A DNA stretch of 64,000 nucleotides from Mixta calida (GTDB lineage Bacteria > Pseudomonadota > Gammaproteobacteria > Enterobacterales > Enterobacteriaceae), in contig NZ_CP026378.1 in assembly GCF_002953215.1 (NCBI RefSeq), positions 3,516,540-3,580,539 on the forward strand, given 5' to 3'. Below, one piece after another: positions 19,141-29,178 of the stretch (position 1 is the stretch's first letter; the number at the start of each line of letters is the position of its first letter). Both the position numbers and the translations under genes were made by a program. The notes beneath the pieces are model-generated. The model was not told the origin of the DNA. It saw nothing but the letters and a program-made list of their open reading frames with translations, and searched no databases.

Positions 19141-22028
19141 TTTTTCTCGCTTGTCACCGGCAGCGACTGCTGCAGGCTGCTGACGTTCGGCCAGGTTTTC
19201 CAGCCTTGCGGCGATGCGTAGTCAGCTTTACCATGCTGGCCGCCGGAAATCTGCGACAGCATCGCCATACCCTGTTTAGCAATCACCGCCCGGTGGAAAT
19301 AGTCCGCCAGGCTTTGCGGCGTCAGCGTTTTAATTTGTTCAATGACCTTGTCGCGCGTATCAAACGCGTAATTTTCCCGGTCGAAATCTTTGCTGTAGCG
19401 TCCCGCCTCTTCATCCAGCGTTTGCGGACGCTGCTGCAATTCACCGATCAACGCAGCCTGATACTGGGCGAAATCCTGCTGGCTCATGGCGCGCAGGCGA
19501 CGCTCCGCCTCAGGATAGAAGGCTTCGTAGCGCTTCAGCAGCAACGCAGGCTGCTTGCTGTTGCTTTGCAGCAGGAAGCCGATGCCCCACTGACGGCCTA
19601 CCGGGATCTGGAAGGTGAACACGGCGTAGCCAAGCTGCTCCTGCGTACGCAGTTGGTTATAGAACCACGGCTGAATAATCTGGCTCAGCAGCATGCCGTT
19701 GGCAATGCCCTGGTATTCGCTATAGCCGGTCGGCACGTAAACCGCCGCCAGCGCCGAATCGCTGCTGCTGCCCGCTTTCTGCAGGTTGGCGCGCAGCGGC
19801 GTTTTGATGGTGACATATTCGCTGTGCCACCAGCTTTCGCCCTGGCAGTTCAGCTGCTGTTTTACCGCACGCGCCAGCGATTCTACCGCCTGCGGCGTCA
19901 TATTGCCTACTACCAGTATCTCCGGCGTCGCCCGCTCCAGCAGCATGCGACGGTAGTCGATCAGCTCCTGCGGCGTGATGGATGCCAGCAGTTTACGCCG
20001 CTCGCTGCGCTCGGTATAAGGAAGCTGCGACAGCATCTGCACCGGCTGGATCGCCTGCTCGAAGGCTTTGCCCTTCTCCGCCGCGTCCAGGCGCTCGTTA
20101 TACCAGGATTTCGCCTGCGCCAGCAGATCTTCCGTCGGGGTGTAGCTGGCGTAGCCATGCAGCAACGTGGTCAGCAGTTTAGGCAGATGCTGGGTAAAAC
20201 CGCTGGCGGAGATTGACACGCCGTCATTTTCGCTGGTGGAGAAGCTGATGCCGCCCACCGACGCCTGCGAACTCAGCTCGTCCAGCGCCACGCCCGCCAG
20301 ATAGTCGTTCAGGGCGAACAGCACCTGATTGCGCGCGCTGTTCATCGCCGCCTTGTTGCGCAGCGCCAGCGTAATATTGGCTTTCGGCTCGGTGGCGTAA
20401 TAGTGGCTCGGCATGTAGAACACGCGCAGCCCCGGCTCGTTCACCAGCTGCTGCGGATGCGTCGCCGCTTTATCGGCCGCCGGAATCAGGCTGAAGTCAT
20501 CGGGAATGTAAGGGTTAAGCGTCGGCAGCGCCAGCGCGATCTCCGCCGCGCTCTGCTGCCAGCGCTTATACAAATCAGCGTCGATTTTATCTACCTGGTA
20601 AGGCGCGTCGACGAAGTAAGCGGTTTTGTTATGCGGCTCTTTCGGGCTGATATACCAGATACGGGCGTTCTGCGGCGTCATGCCGTCAAGACGTGCGCGA
20701 ATCTCTGCCGGATCGTAGCGGTCGGCGAGATAAGGCGCATCCAGCGTATGCTCCACCGGCACGCGCAGCATGGTGTCCACCAGCCATTCGATATAGTCCA
20801 TATTGCGTGTAATCGAGGGGTAGCGGTAATCCAGGTTCAGCACATGGGCCATTTCATCGAAATAGCGCTTGTCGATGCCCTTCTGACGCAGCATATCGAG
20901 ATAGCTGAAAATCGCCGCGACGACCCGATCGCGCTGCGCCAGCCCTTTGTCCGTCAGCGATACGTTGATGGCGAAGACGCCGCCGTTGCGCACGATCGCC
21001 GGATCGGCGCCCGCATCGACGGAGTCAGCCAGCCCCTGACTTTGCAGCCAGTCAGAGAGCGTATCCTTGCTGCGGTTACTGATTAAATAGCCGATCAGAG
21101 TGTCGGTTTTGCTGCGGAAGCGATCGCTGTTGTTATCAATGCGAAACTCGATCCTCAGCTGCTTGCGCGGCTGCGCCGGCACGTAGTGGATAATGATCCC
21201 TTTCTGCTGGTCGGTTACTACCGGCACGTCGATGGTCGGCACGCTGGCGTCGCGGTTTTGTACGCGGCCAAAGGTCTGCGCCGCAATAGCCGCCAGCTCA
21301 GGCAGCGGCTTGTTGCTGTAAATCACCGCCTTCATCAGATTGGCGGAGTAGTGCTGCTGATAAAAAGCGCGTAACGCATCGTGCAGCTTGCTGCCCGGCT
21401 TGTCGCGCAGCGTCTCCAGATTGCCGCCGGAAAAGCGCGCGGCCGGATGCGCGGGGTTCAGCGTTTCCGCCCCCACCTGCGCCATGCGGTGACCGTCGCG
21501 CGAACGCGCCATGGTCATTTCAGCATTGACCGCATGCCGTTCGCGATCGGCATTGACCGGATCGAGCAACGGCTCCGCTATCGCGTCCGCCAGACGATCG
21601 ACCGCCGGCGCCAGCGCATCGTTCTCCACCTCCAGATAGTAGGCCGTGCGGTAGGAAGCGGTGCTGGCGTTATGGCTGCCTCCGTGCTTTTTCAGGAACT
21701 CGGCCAGATTGTCGGGCTGCGGATAGCGCTTCGATCCCATCAGCACCATATGCTCAAGGTAATGGGCCAGCCCCAGCTGCTGGTTGGGATCGTCCAGCGA
21801 ACCAATCGGCAGCGTCAGCGCGGCCAGCGATTTTGTTGCCTGCGGATCGGAAACCAGCAATACCGTCATCGCGTTATCCAGCCGGATGGCCTGATACTGA
21901 CGGGGATCCTTATCGCTTTTATTGATGGTCTGTTCGATGGGCTGCCAACCCTGATCCGCGCGGGCGGCTTGATTAAAAACGGTGAAAAGCAGTAATAAAC
22001 TGGCTGTCCAGACAGCGTACTTTCGCAT
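19137..22028 (-). CDS. ptrA: PtrA, protease III (pitrilysin)
   Basis: 963 residues (E. coli 962). Periplasmic zinc metalloprotease that degrades small peptides. A Sec signal (MRKYAVWTASLLLLFTVFNQ, cleavage after AARA) starts the protein. The inverted zinc motif HYLEH is at about residue 88, followed by the distal Glu in the AVNAEM region. The inactive M16 repeats make up the remainder. It lies inside the recC-ptrA-recB-recD operon as in E. coli and overlaps recB by ATGA, although its role is unrelated to recombination. Confidence 0.97.
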   Translation of the reverse strand: MRKYAVWTASLLLLFTVFNQAARADQGWQPIEQTINKSDKDPRQYQAIRLDNAMTVLLVSDPQATKSLAALTLPIGSLDDPNQQLGLAHYLEHMVLMGSKRYPQPDNLAEFLKKHGGSHNASTASYRTAYYLEVENDALAPAVDRLADAIAEPLLDPVNADRERHAVNAEMTMARSRDGHRMAQVGAETLNPAHPAARFSGGNLETLRDKPGSKLHDALRAFYQQHYSANLMKAVIYSNKPLPELAAIAAQTFGRVQNRDASVPTIDVPVVTDQQKGIIIHYVPAQPRKQLRIEFRIDNNSDRFRSKTDTLIGYLISNRSKDTLSDWLQSQGLADSVDAGADPAIVRNGGVFAINVSLTDKGLAQRDRVVAAIFSYLDMLRQKGIDKRYFDEMAHVLNLDYRYPSITRNMDYIEWLVDTMLRVPVEHTLDAPYLADRYDPAEIRARLDGMTPQNARIWYISPKEPHNKTAYFVDAPYQVDKIDADLYKRWQQSAAEIALALPTLNPYIPDDFSLIPAADKAATHPQQLVNEPGLRVFYMPSHYYATEPKANITLALRNKAAMNSARNQVLFALNDYLAGVALDELSSQASVGGISFSTSENDGVSISASGFTQHLPKLLTTLLHGYASYTPTEDLLAQAKSWYNERLDAAEKGKAFEQAIQPVQMLSQLPYTERSERRKLLASITPQELIDYRRMLLERATPEILVVGNMTPQAVESLARAVKQQLNCQGESWWHSEYVTIKTPLRANLQKAGSSSDSALAAVYVPTGYSEYQGIANGMLLSQIIQPWFYNQLRTQEQLGYAVFTFQIPVGRQWGIGFLLQSNSKQPALLLKRYEAFYPEAERRLRAMSQQDFAQYQAALIGELQQRPQTLDEEAGRYSKDFDRENYAFDTRDKVIEQIKTLTPQSLADYFHRAVIAKQGMAMLSQISGGQHGKADYASPQGWKTWPNVSSLQQSLPVTSEKK

Positions 22029-22161
22029 GCATACCCCTTGAGTTTTATCCTTTCCTTTTCCAACACTGTGTCCGCTGGCTAAAGCAACTGGCGAAAATTA
22101 ACAGATAATGTGGCGATATTACCGGCGTGGCGATCGCTTCCCTTCCTCTGGTTACGCCACG

Positions 22162-25100
22162 CTATTCGTCGTTTTTCTGCGTATCGCCGCGGTTAAAGCG
22201 CAGCAGCGGCAGCAGCCACTGCTCGGCGGCGGAGCAGATAGCGTCAAGATGCGTCGCCTCCAGCGTGCGGAACAGCCGCTGCAGATAGGGATCGCTCCCT
22301 TCTCCCTCCAGCTGATAGTTCCCTTGCCAGGCGGTGAGCAGCTTCGCGCGCGCTTTCGCCTGGGTCGCCTCATCCATCAGCATGATATCGTTTTTGGCGT
22401 CGTAGCTCGCCTCCAGCCAGGCGCCGCCGGTTTTCGGCAGCAGCAGCAGCGGCGAGCACATGCCGTCACGATAGCCTTCAACATAACGGGTTAGCCAGCT
22501 TCGCGCCTGCTCCGCGTCGATCGCGTCGAAGCACCAGCGGCTCTCTTTGCGTCCCAGCATGCGGCTCTGCCCCTGACCGCCCATGGCGCACCAGGCGAGA
22601 TGCTCCAGCCAGAGCGCCAGGCCATCGGTGAAGTTCAGCACGCCTGGCCGCCAGCGCAGCAGCCCGCTTTCCTGCACCTGCGGCAGCCAGCCGTTGAGCC
22701 TGACGTCCGCGATCGTCAGGTCGATCTCTACGCTGCGGCTCTCGTCGCGCAGCTCCCGAACCTGCTCCGCCAGCGGCGCCATCTCTTCCTGCTGCGTTTG
22801 CCAGAACAGCTCGCCGAAGGCGCCGTAGGGCAGTACGCCCGCCGCGCGATGATGATGGAACAGCCGCTGGGTGTCTTCTTCCTCAATCAGTGCGTTCAGT
22901 AGCTGCGCGTTGATCTGATAACGGTCAAGCGCGTCCAGCACGAAAGGTTCGGCGTCCGGCAGCTCCGTCTGCTCCAGCGCGAAACTGACGCCGAGGCGCA
23001 GCGTAAAAAACGCGCGCACCGGATGACGCCAGAAGCGCAGCAGCTGTTCAAAGCTCAGTTCGTTGAGCGGCAACGGCGGCAACGGCTGCATAAACGGCGG
23101 ATGCGGCTCGCCGCTGCCGCGCGCCGCAGGCAGCCACTCATGGGCGAAGCTGCGATATTCCGACTGCGGCGCGAAGTTCTGCGGATCAAAAGGCATCCGG
23201 CTGTGCAGACAGTGCAGATGATCCAACACGCGCCGGGCGCTGCTGTCGACGTCCAACGCTTCGTCGCCGGGCAGATGAAAACGTTGCGCGATGTAATCCA
23301 CCAGTTCAGTGACCAGCACCGAGGGATATCGTTCCGTATTGTCCTGAATCGAGCGGCCAATATAGCTGATATAAAGACGCTGCTGCGCCGACAGCAACGC
23401 CTCAAGAAACAGAAAACGGTCATCGTCGCGGCGGCTGCGGTCCCCTTTTTGCGGCTGCTGCGCCATCAGATCGAAGCCCAGCGGCGGCAGCGTACGCGGG
23501 TAAACGCCGTCGTTCATACCCAGCAGGCAGACCACGCGGAACGGCACCGAGCGCATCGGCATCAGGGTGCAGAAGTTGACCGGCCCCGCCAGAAAACGCT
23601 GGCTGATGCGCTGCTGATCCAGGCGGGCGGCCAGCTCATCGCGCAACAACGCCGCCGGCACCGCGTCGTCGTAACGCGCCTGCAAACCCCAGGTCATCAC
23701 CTGCTGCCACTGCTCTTCAATCAGCATCAGCGCGGCGTCGGTATTTACGTCGGCGGCGAAAAACGCCTGTAACATCTCCCGACACAGCGGCTGCCAGTCG
23801 GTCAGCGCGCGCGGTCGCGCCAGTACCTGACGCCAGTGGTTAAGCTGCATCAGCAGCTCCGCCAGGTTGCCCGCCAGCTCGGCGATCAGACCGCTGGATT
23901 CATCGTAAGGCAGGATGCCGTCCCAGTGGCCATGTTCGCTCTCCATCGCATAGCCAAGCAGCATGCGAGTAATACCGAAGCGCCAGGTGTGCTGGCCGGT
24001 CGGCGGCAGCTCCAGCTCGCGCACATTATCGTCATCCAGCCCCCAGCGGATGCCCGACTCCTCGACCCACATCCGCAGGCGGCGCAACCCTTCTTCATCA
24101 ATGGCGAAGCGTGCCGCCAGCGCCGGCACCTCCAGCAGCGCCAGCACCTCTTCGCAGGCGAAGCGGCTTTCCGGCAGGCCCAGTAAGTTGATAAAGGCCA
24201 TGATCGCCGGATGGGCGAAGCTGGCGCGGCGATCTGAAATGGCGAACGGCAGATAACGATCCGTAGGCGCATTGCCAAATACCGCCTGAATATAGGGTGT
24301 GTAGGCGTCGATATCGGCCACCATCACGATAATATCGCGCGGCGTCAGCGACGGGTCCGCCTCCATCATCGCCAGCAGCTGATCCTGCAACACCTCCACT
24401 TCACGCTGAGGACTGTGGCAGACATGCACCACCACGGAACGATCCTGCGGATCGAGCAGGCGTTTCTTATGGCTGCTGTTCAGCTCTTCGGCGTTCAGGC
24501 CGATTACCGCGTTATCCTCCAGCTCCAGCAGATCGTGCTGCATCGCCCGCAGCAGCGTGTCGTCCGGCACCTCGACAAACGCGTCGATTTCGCGCGCCTC
24601 CATCTGCGCCAGCAGATAGAGATTGTCGCGTCCCAGCTTGCCCCAGGAGGCGAGCAGCGGATTGGTCAGCTGCTGTTCGCCCTCGTCGTTAAACAGGGAA
24701 GAAGCCTCATCCGGGTCGCGGAACAGCGCGATCTCCTGCTGCTGCTGATGGTGGCGACGGCGGCGACTTTGCAGCTTCGCCAGAAAAGCGTAGTCCTGAA
24801 TGTCGCCCCAGTAGTGGCGACAGGGATTAGTGAACAGCAGATGAATGTCGATATGCTTGCCCAGCGCCTGCAGCGCCTGCAGGTAGACCGGCGGCAGCGC
24901 CGAAATGCCGCAGATAAAGACGCGATCGGGCAGCCCCGCCGGACGCTCGGCGCTGTTTTCCAGCTTTTGAATAAAGCGGGCGTAGAGATTGGCGCGATGC
25001 CACTCCGGCTGCCCCAGCTCGCGCGTATATTCCACCAGCCTGGCCCAGAGCGGCGCCTGCCACTGCTGCGCTTCGCCCAGTCCGTCGATGGTTTGGCCCT

Positions 25101-25551
25101 GCTGCCAGCTGTTGAGCCATTCAGGGCGGTAGACCAGATACTGGTCATAAAGATCGGCGACGCGCGAGGCGAGCTGAAACAGCTTGCGCTTATCGTCGTC
25201 GTCGTTGAGATAGTGCTGCAACGGGCGAAACGCCTCTTCGCGCAGCAGGTTCGGCAGCAGCGTCATCAGCTTCCAACTCATGCTGGATTTATTAAAGGCG
25301 CTTTCTTTGGGAATGCCGGGCAGCACGCGCACGAACATATCCCAAATAAAGGTGGCGGGCAGCGGAAAGGCGATATTGGCGGCGATGCCGAACTGCTGCG
25401 CCAGCTGCATTTGCAGCCACTGCGCCATGCCAGGGCTTTGCACCAGCACCACTTCAGACTGGAAAGGATCGCGTAACGGTTCGTTTTCAATCAGATACGC
25501 CGCCAGCGATTTGAGGATATCGAGCTGGTTGGAGTGATAAACCGTAAACAT
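22162..25551 (-). CDS. recC: RecC, exonuclease V gamma subunit
   Basis: 1129 residues (E. coli 1122). Scaffold subunit of RecBCD that recognises Chi and splits the DNA strands; it is a dead helicase-nuclease relative. It starts MFTVYHSNQLDILKSLAAYL as in E. coli, and RDIIVMVADIDAYTPYIQAVF cut, PFAISDRR and VCLLGMNDGVYPRTLPPLGFD cut are conserved family segments. There is a 133-nt gap to ptrA and about 97 nt to ppdC. A separate recC promoter is likely but not evident. Confidence 0.97.
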   Translation of the reverse strand: MFTVYHSNQLDILKSLAAYLIENEPLRDPFQSEVVLVQSPGMAQWLQMQLAQQFGIAANIAFPLPATFIWDMFVRVLPGIPKESAFNKSSMSWKLMTLLPNLLREEAFRPLQHYLNDDDDKRKLFQLASRVADLYDQYLVYRPEWLNSWQQGQTIDGLGEAQQWQAPLWARLVEYTRELGQPEWHRANLYARFIQKLENSAERPAGLPDRVFICGISALPPVYLQALQALGKHIDIHLLFTNPCRHYWGDIQDYAFLAKLQSRRRRHHQQQQEIALFRDPDEASSLFNDEGEQQLTNPLLASWGKLGRDNLYLLAQMEAREIDAFVEVPDDTLLRAMQHDLLELEDNAVIGLNAEELNSSHKKRLLDPQDRSVVVHVCHSPQREVEVLQDQLLAMMEADPSLTPRDIIVMVADIDAYTPYIQAVFGNAPTDRYLPFAISDRRASFAHPAIMAFINLLGLPESRFACEEVLALLEVPALAARFAIDEEGLRRLRMWVEESGIRWGLDDDNVRELELPPTGQHTWRFGITRMLLGYAMESEHGHWDGILPYDESSGLIAELAGNLAELLMQLNHWRQVLARPRALTDWQPLCREMLQAFFAADVNTDAALMLIEEQWQQVMTWGLQARYDDAVPAALLRDELAARLDQQRISQRFLAGPVNFCTLMPMRSVPFRVVCLLGMNDGVYPRTLPPLGFDLMAQQPQKGDRSRRDDDRFLFLEALLSAQQRLYISYIGRSIQDNTERYPSVLVTELVDYIAQRFHLPGDEALDVDSSARRVLDHLHCLHSRMPFDPQNFAPQSEYRSFAHEWLPAARGSGEPHPPFMQPLPPLPLNELSFEQLLRFWRHPVRAFFTLRLGVSFALEQTELPDAEPFVLDALDRYQINAQLLNALIEEEDTQRLFHHHRAAGVLPYGAFGELFWQTQQEEMAPLAEQVRELRDESRSVEIDLTIADVRLNGWLPQVQESGLLRWRPGVLNFTDGLALWLEHLAWCAMGGQGQSRMLGRKESRWCFDAIDAEQARSWLTRYVEGYRDGMCSPLLLLPKTGGAWLEASYDAKNDIMLMDEATQAKARAKLLTAWQGNYQLEGEGSDPYLQRLFRTLEATHLDAICSAAEQWLLPLLRFNRGDTQKNDE

Positions 25552-25648
25552 AGTGGCTCCTGTTCAGTGCTGCTACTGCGCGTCAGCGCGGGGACACTCT
25601 ACCCCTTAAATCGGCTAATGCAACCGCGATGCGAAAAAAGCGCGAAAA

Positions 25649-25948
25649 TCACTCATCGCAGCGCAGCTGACTCAGCGTTATCAGCGGCAGCGCGGGCCGC
25701 GCAACGCTTGTCTGCCACAGCTGACACCCCTCCGGCCCCTGCAGCGTTTGCAGCGTGGCGGCCCAGCCTTCGCTCTCTTCTCCCTGCAGGCGCAGCGCCG
25801 CAATGCGCCACGCCTCCTGCTGCTGCCACTGACGATAAAAGCCCTGCGTCAGCGCCTGCTGATAGTGCAGCAGCGCGGTTAAACCAATGGCGAACAACAG
25901 CAGCGCCAGCAGCGTCTCTACTACGCTGAAGCCGCGATCAGCGCGCAT
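25649..25948 (-). CDS. ppdC: PpdC, prepilin-like protein
   Basis: 99 residues from the ATG at 25948. A type IV-like N-terminus, MRADRGFSVVETLLALLLFA, has a prepilin peptidase site after Gly6 and Glu5 of the mature chain, then a single hydrophobic helix. It is a pseudopilin-like minor subunit; the E. coli homologue lies in the same ppdA-ppdB-ygdB-ppdC-recC order. Its start overlaps the ygdB stop by 11 nt. A longer frame upstream lies within ygdB and lacks prepilin features. Confidence 0.88.
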   Translation of the reverse strand: MRADRGFSVVETLLALLLFAIGLTALLHYQQALTQGFYRQWQQQEAWRIAALRLQGEESEGWAATLQTLQGPEGCQLWQTSVARPALPLITLSQLRCDE

Positions 25949-26375
25949 CGGGCGTACAGGCCTCAGGACGGGAAAGCGGGCAGAAGTCGAGCCAGCCGTG
26001 CGCCTGCGGTCGCCAGCGCTTGCCCTCCTCCAGCCGCAGCCACTGCCACAGCGCCAGCGCGTCGGCATCCGCCAGCGCGGAGCCGCGCAGCAGCGCCTCG
26101 CCGTTATCCAGCGACAGCAGGCAGGCGCGCCAGCCGAACTGCGTCTGCTGCTGACAGCGCCATCCCTGTCGCAGCGGCCAGATCAGACGCTGCCCCCAGG
26201 CGAGCGCCGAGAGCGCCTGATGGTAATCGATCAGGTATTGACGCTCATCGACCACCTGCGACAGCGCCGCGCCGAGCTGCTGCCGCGTCGCATTCAGCAG
26301 CGCCGAGCCAAGCAGCAAAACCAGCAGCACCATGGCGATCGCCACCCCGCCGCGCTGCTTCAGCGCTGATTCCAT
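25938..26375 (-). CDS. ygdB: YgdB, DUF2509 pilin-cluster protein
   Basis: 145 residues from the ATG at 26375 (MESALKQRGGVAIAMVLLVLLLG cut). The N-terminus has one hydrophobic helix after a short basic region, resembling minor pilin PilX-type proteins but without the strict prepilin Glu. It keeps its place between ppdB and ppdC and overlaps both, so the four genes form one tightly coupled unit. E. coli YgdB is about 135 aa. Function not established. Confidence 0.85.
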   Translation of the reverse strand: MESALKQRGGVAIAMVLLVLLLGSALLNATRQQLGAALSQVVDERQYLIDYHQALSALAWGQRLIWPLRQGWRCQQQTQFGWRACLLSLDNGEALLRGSALADADALALWQWLRLEEGKRWRPQAHGWLDFCPLSRPEACTPDAR

Positions 26376-26905
26376 GTATTGACGACGCTGCGCAGCGTCA
26401 CCGACACGGCGGGGAAGCGCGCCGACGCGCCGCTGAACGTCAGCGCCACCTGCGCGCCGCGGCGGGCAAACGCCAGTCCGTTGATAGTCACGCTTGCCGG
26501 ATCGGAAAGGCTTTCCCAGCCGCCGCCCTCGCAGCTCTCTGCGCCGCGCTGCATCTCCAGCCGTCGATCGCGCAGCCGGTATCCGTACCATTCGCTTTCC
26601 TCCTGATTCGGCCCTTCCCAGCGGCCATTGCCGTTTTCATCCCAGCGCGCCAGCAGACAACCCTGTCGCAGCGTTAGCGGCGCGCCTTCGCAATCACCGC
26701 GGCAGTAACCGGCGCGGCGGATCGCCTTCTCCAGCGTGTTGAGCATAAGCTGCAAATCCGCCTGTAACCACACCTGGCTTTGCAAATGCAAATTTTGTCG
26801 TTGCAGATGCGGCAGCAAACGCAGCGCGCCCAGCATTAAAATGCCGCTCAGCGCCATCGCCACCAGCATCTCCATCAGGGTGAAGCCAGCGTTTTTTACG
26901 GACAT
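26360..26905 (-). CDS. ppdB: PpdB, prepilin-like protein
   Basis: 181 residues (E. coli 187). The N-terminus, MSVKNAGFTLMEMLVAMALS, is a classic type IV prepilin leader: cleavage after Gly7, Phe1 and Glu5 of the mature chain, then a hydrophobic helix. It has four Cys in the C-terminal half that could form disulfides. It probably acts as a minor pseudopilin. It overlaps ppdA upstream by 10 nt and ygdB downstream by 16 nt. Confidence 0.9.
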   Translation of the reverse strand: MSVKNAGFTLMEMLVAMALSGILMLGALRLLPHLQRQNLHLQSQVWLQADLQLMLNTLEKAIRRAGYCRGDCEGAPLTLRQGCLLARWDENGNGRWEGPNQEESEWYGYRLRDRRLEMQRGAESCEGGGWESLSDPASVTINGLAFARRGAQVALTFSGASARFPAVSVTLRSVVNTWNQR

Positions 26906-27360
26906 ATGCTCGCCTCGCAGAGACGGATGCGGCCGCGCGCGGAAATAATCATATGCCAGCGCAGCGTTTCATCACCGAAGGCGATATGGCCTGCGCGCGC
27001 CACGTTGCGCCTGCCGTAAAAGCCGGGACTGCCCTCAATGGCGAGAATAGCGACCTGCGGATGCGGCGCCAGCAGCTGTAAGCGTCGGTTAGCCTGACAG
27101 CCTGAGACGGGCTTCGGCCCGCTGCCGAGGCACCAGCGCTCCCCCGCCAGCAGCCACAGCGGCTGTTCGCTGTTATGCCAGTTGGCCCAGGCGCGTGCGC
27201 CAGAGAGAAACTGTTGCAGCTGCTGCGCGGTATCGCGCATGCGCTGGCGTTGCTGCCACTGCTGCCAGCCGTTCAGCGAAGCCATGCTCAGCAGGCTGAC
27301 CACCATTAATACCAGCAGCAGCTCCAGCAGCGTAAAGCCGTATGCGGAAGTTTTTTTCAT
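26896..27360 (-). CDS. ppdA: PpdA, prepilin peptidase-dependent protein (GspH/FimT type)
   Basis: 154 residues (E. coli 156). Prepilin leader MKKTSAYGFTLLELLLVLMV with cleavage after Gly8 and Glu5. The globular part resembles GspH/FimT pseudopilins. It is the first gene of the ppdA-ppdB-ygdB-ppdC unit running into recC. In E. coli, thyA lies directly upstream; here the RpiR-ddp cassette separates them. Confidence 0.9.
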   Translation of the reverse strand: MKKTSAYGFTLLELLLVLMVVSLLSMASLNGWQQWQQRQRMRDTAQQLQQFLSGARAWANWHNSEQPLWLLAGERWCLGSGPKPVSGCQANRRLQLLAPHPQVAILAIEGSPGFYGRRNVARAGHIAFGDETLRWHMIISARGRIRLCEASICP

Positions 27361-27698
27361 GCGGCTATTGTGCCGCGTCGCTTGCTCATCGCCAGCGTTC
27401 CGCCTGTTCTCTGCGCATTGGCTTCCAGGCTTTTGGACGCCGTTTCATACGCAGCCAAACGCAATGTGACCCGCCTCGCAGCAGCGGCGGCATCCAGGAG
27501 AGGAGAGTCCCGACTGCACCAGAAATGGGCGATGCTGCACATTTGTTGAGCTTTTGTTAAGACATAATCGCCGCAATGCCGCTGTTAAACGTGCTGCGCG
27601 CCGCTTCCCGCTTCGCGTAAACCTGGCATGACTTCTGCTTTGTTAAATAACTAACAGGCCGCTCGCTGATGACAGCGAACTAACATAAGGTTGCCAGA
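27361..27698. other. Divergent intergenic region ppdA / rpiR-type gene
   Basis: 338 nt between the divergent ppdA and the regulator gene. It must contain promoters for both units. I see no clear sigma-70 or sigma-54 consensus and no RNA gene. This is one edge of the inserted ddp cassette; no direct repeats, integrase or tRNA are visible here. Confidence 0.5.
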
Positions 27699-28562
27699 AT
27701 GGTGAAGCCCACGCTGATCGCCCGTATCGAAAGCACCTTCGGCCAGCAGACGCCCAGCGGCAAACGCATCGCCGGATGGCTGCTGACCCATACGGGACAG
27801 ATTCCGTTTGAAACCGCCGACAGCATCGCGCGCGCCACCGGCACCAGCGGCATTACCGTAGGCCGCTATCTGCGACGGCTGGGCTACCGCAATCTTGATG
27901 ATCTCAGGCAGAGCCTGCGCGATACGCCGCAGATCGACTATAAGCCCTGGGGCGTTATCGACCGCCTCGACTCCTGGCAGCAGCAGAAGCATTTGCCGGA
28001 TCGCTACGCGCAGTCGCTGGAACTGGAGCTGGACGCCATCACGCAGGTTTATCGCCTGGCGCAGAGCGAGGTGTTTCAACGCATCAGTCAGCGGTTGGCG
28101 AACGCCGACGCGGTATTTGTATTGGGGATTCAGTCGACACGCGGCATCGCCAACGCCTTTTTCAGCCATCTGGAGTACCTCCGCCCGCACGTCAGCTATG
28201 TAGACGGGCTTTCCGGCACCTGGGTGGAAACGCTTAATTCAGAATTTCAGTCGCCCTATGTAGTGGTGACCGATACTCGCGCCTACTCCACTATCGCCCG
28301 GCAGTTTTGCCGCGTCGCCTGCGAGCGGCAGATCCCGCTGGCGCTGGTGACCGATGTCTGGTGCCCGTGGGCGCGCGACTATCCGCTCGATTTACTGCAG
28401 GTGAAGACCGATACCGGCCACTTCTGGGATTCTCTGGCGCCGCTGAGCTGCCTGTTTAACCTGCTGCTTTCGGCGGTGGTGGAGCAGCTTGGCGAACGAC
28501 TGGCAGCAAGGTTGGCCGTTAATCGCCAGCTTCAGCAGGAGTTTGGTCAATTTGAACGTTAA
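27699..28562 (+). CDS. RpiR/MurR-family transcriptional regulator
   Basis: 287 residues. An N-terminal HTH_6 domain (about 1-77; IARATGTSGITVGRYLRRLG is the recognition region) is followed by a SIS sugar-phosphate-binding fold (about 110-260; VFVLGIQSTRGIANAF, then YVVVTDTRAYSTIA). RpiR-family regulators usually sense phosphosugars or cell-wall sugars such as MurNAc-6-P. It lies 15 nt upstream of the ddpX-type gene on the same strand, so it is probably the local regulator of the cassette and a member of the operon. In E. coli the ddp operon is instead reported to be sigma-54/NtrC controlled, so this regulatory arrangement differs. The ligand is unknown. Confidence 0.88.
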   Translation: MVKPTLIARIESTFGQQTPSGKRIAGWLLTHTGQIPFETADSIARATGTSGITVGRYLRRLGYRNLDDLRQSLRDTPQIDYKPWGVIDRLDSWQQQKHLPDRYAQSLELELDAITQVYRLAQSEVFQRISQRLANADAVFVLGIQSTRGIANAFFSHLEYLRPHVSYVDGLSGTWVETLNSEFQSPYVVVTDTRAYSTIARQFCRVACERQIPLALVTDVWCPWARDYPLDLLQVKTDTGHFWDSLAPLSCLFNLLLSAVVEQLGERLAARLAVNRQLQQEFGQFER

Positions 28563-28577
28563 CCGAGGGAAAAGTAC

Positions 28578-29165
28578 ATGACGCAAGAAGCTGAGCTGGT
28601 CGACCTGGCGGACCTGTTTCCACAGCTGGAGATCGATCTGAAGTACGCCACGCCCGATAATATCACCGGCTACGCCATCTATCAGGAGGCGCGCTGCCTG
28701 CTGCATCCCGACGCGGCGAAAGCGCTGGCGCGCAGCGTGATGGTGGCGCGCCTGGCCGGGCTAACGCTGGTGGTATACGACGCTTATCGCCCTCAGCTGG
28801 CGCAGCAGCATCTCTGGCTCGCCTGCCCCGATCCGCAGTATGTAGTAGCGGTGTCGCTCGGCTCCAACCACAGCCGCGGCACGGCGATCGACGTTACGCT
28901 GCGCGATGAGGCGGGCCACATCCTTGATATGGGCGCAGGGTTTGATGAGATGCATCCGCGATCGCACCTCTGGAACCCGGAGGTGCCGCCTGCGGCGCAG
29001 CGCAATCGCCTGCTGCTGAACGCCATTATGCAGGCCGGCGGCTTCGTCGGCATCAACAGCGAGTGGTGGCATTTTGAACTGCCCGACTCGGTGCGCTATC
29101 CCCTGTTAACCGATCGTTTTAGCTGTGCCGCTCTGCCTTCTATAACAACAACACATTCACTTTAA
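28578..29165 (+). CDS. ddpX: DdpX, D-alanyl-D-alanine dipeptidase (VanX family)
   Basis: 195-residue zinc dipeptidase that hydrolyses D-Ala-D-Ala, letting the cell use cell-wall turnover dipeptide as a nutrient. It is collinear with E. coli DdpX (193 aa). The zinc/catalytic motifs are present: SNHSRGTAID (S-x-H-x6-D type, near residue 95) and SEWWHFE (E-x-x-H, near residue 160), plus the Arg in YDAYRPQ. No signal peptide is seen, so it acts in the cytosol on imported substrate. It is first in the transport operon, right after the regulator and 13 nt before ddpA. Similarity to VanX does not imply glycopeptide resistance in a Gram-negative host. Confidence 0.93.
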   Translation: MTQEAELVDLADLFPQLEIDLKYATPDNITGYAIYQEARCLLHPDAAKALARSVMVARLAGLTLVVYDAYRPQLAQQHLWLACPDPQYVVAVSLGSNHSRGTAIDVTLRDEAGHILDMGAGFDEMHPRSHLWNPEVPPAAQRNRLLLNAIMQAGGFVGINSEWWHFELPDSVRYPLLTDRFSCAALPSITTTHSL

Positions 29166-29178
29166 CCAGGAGCCTGCT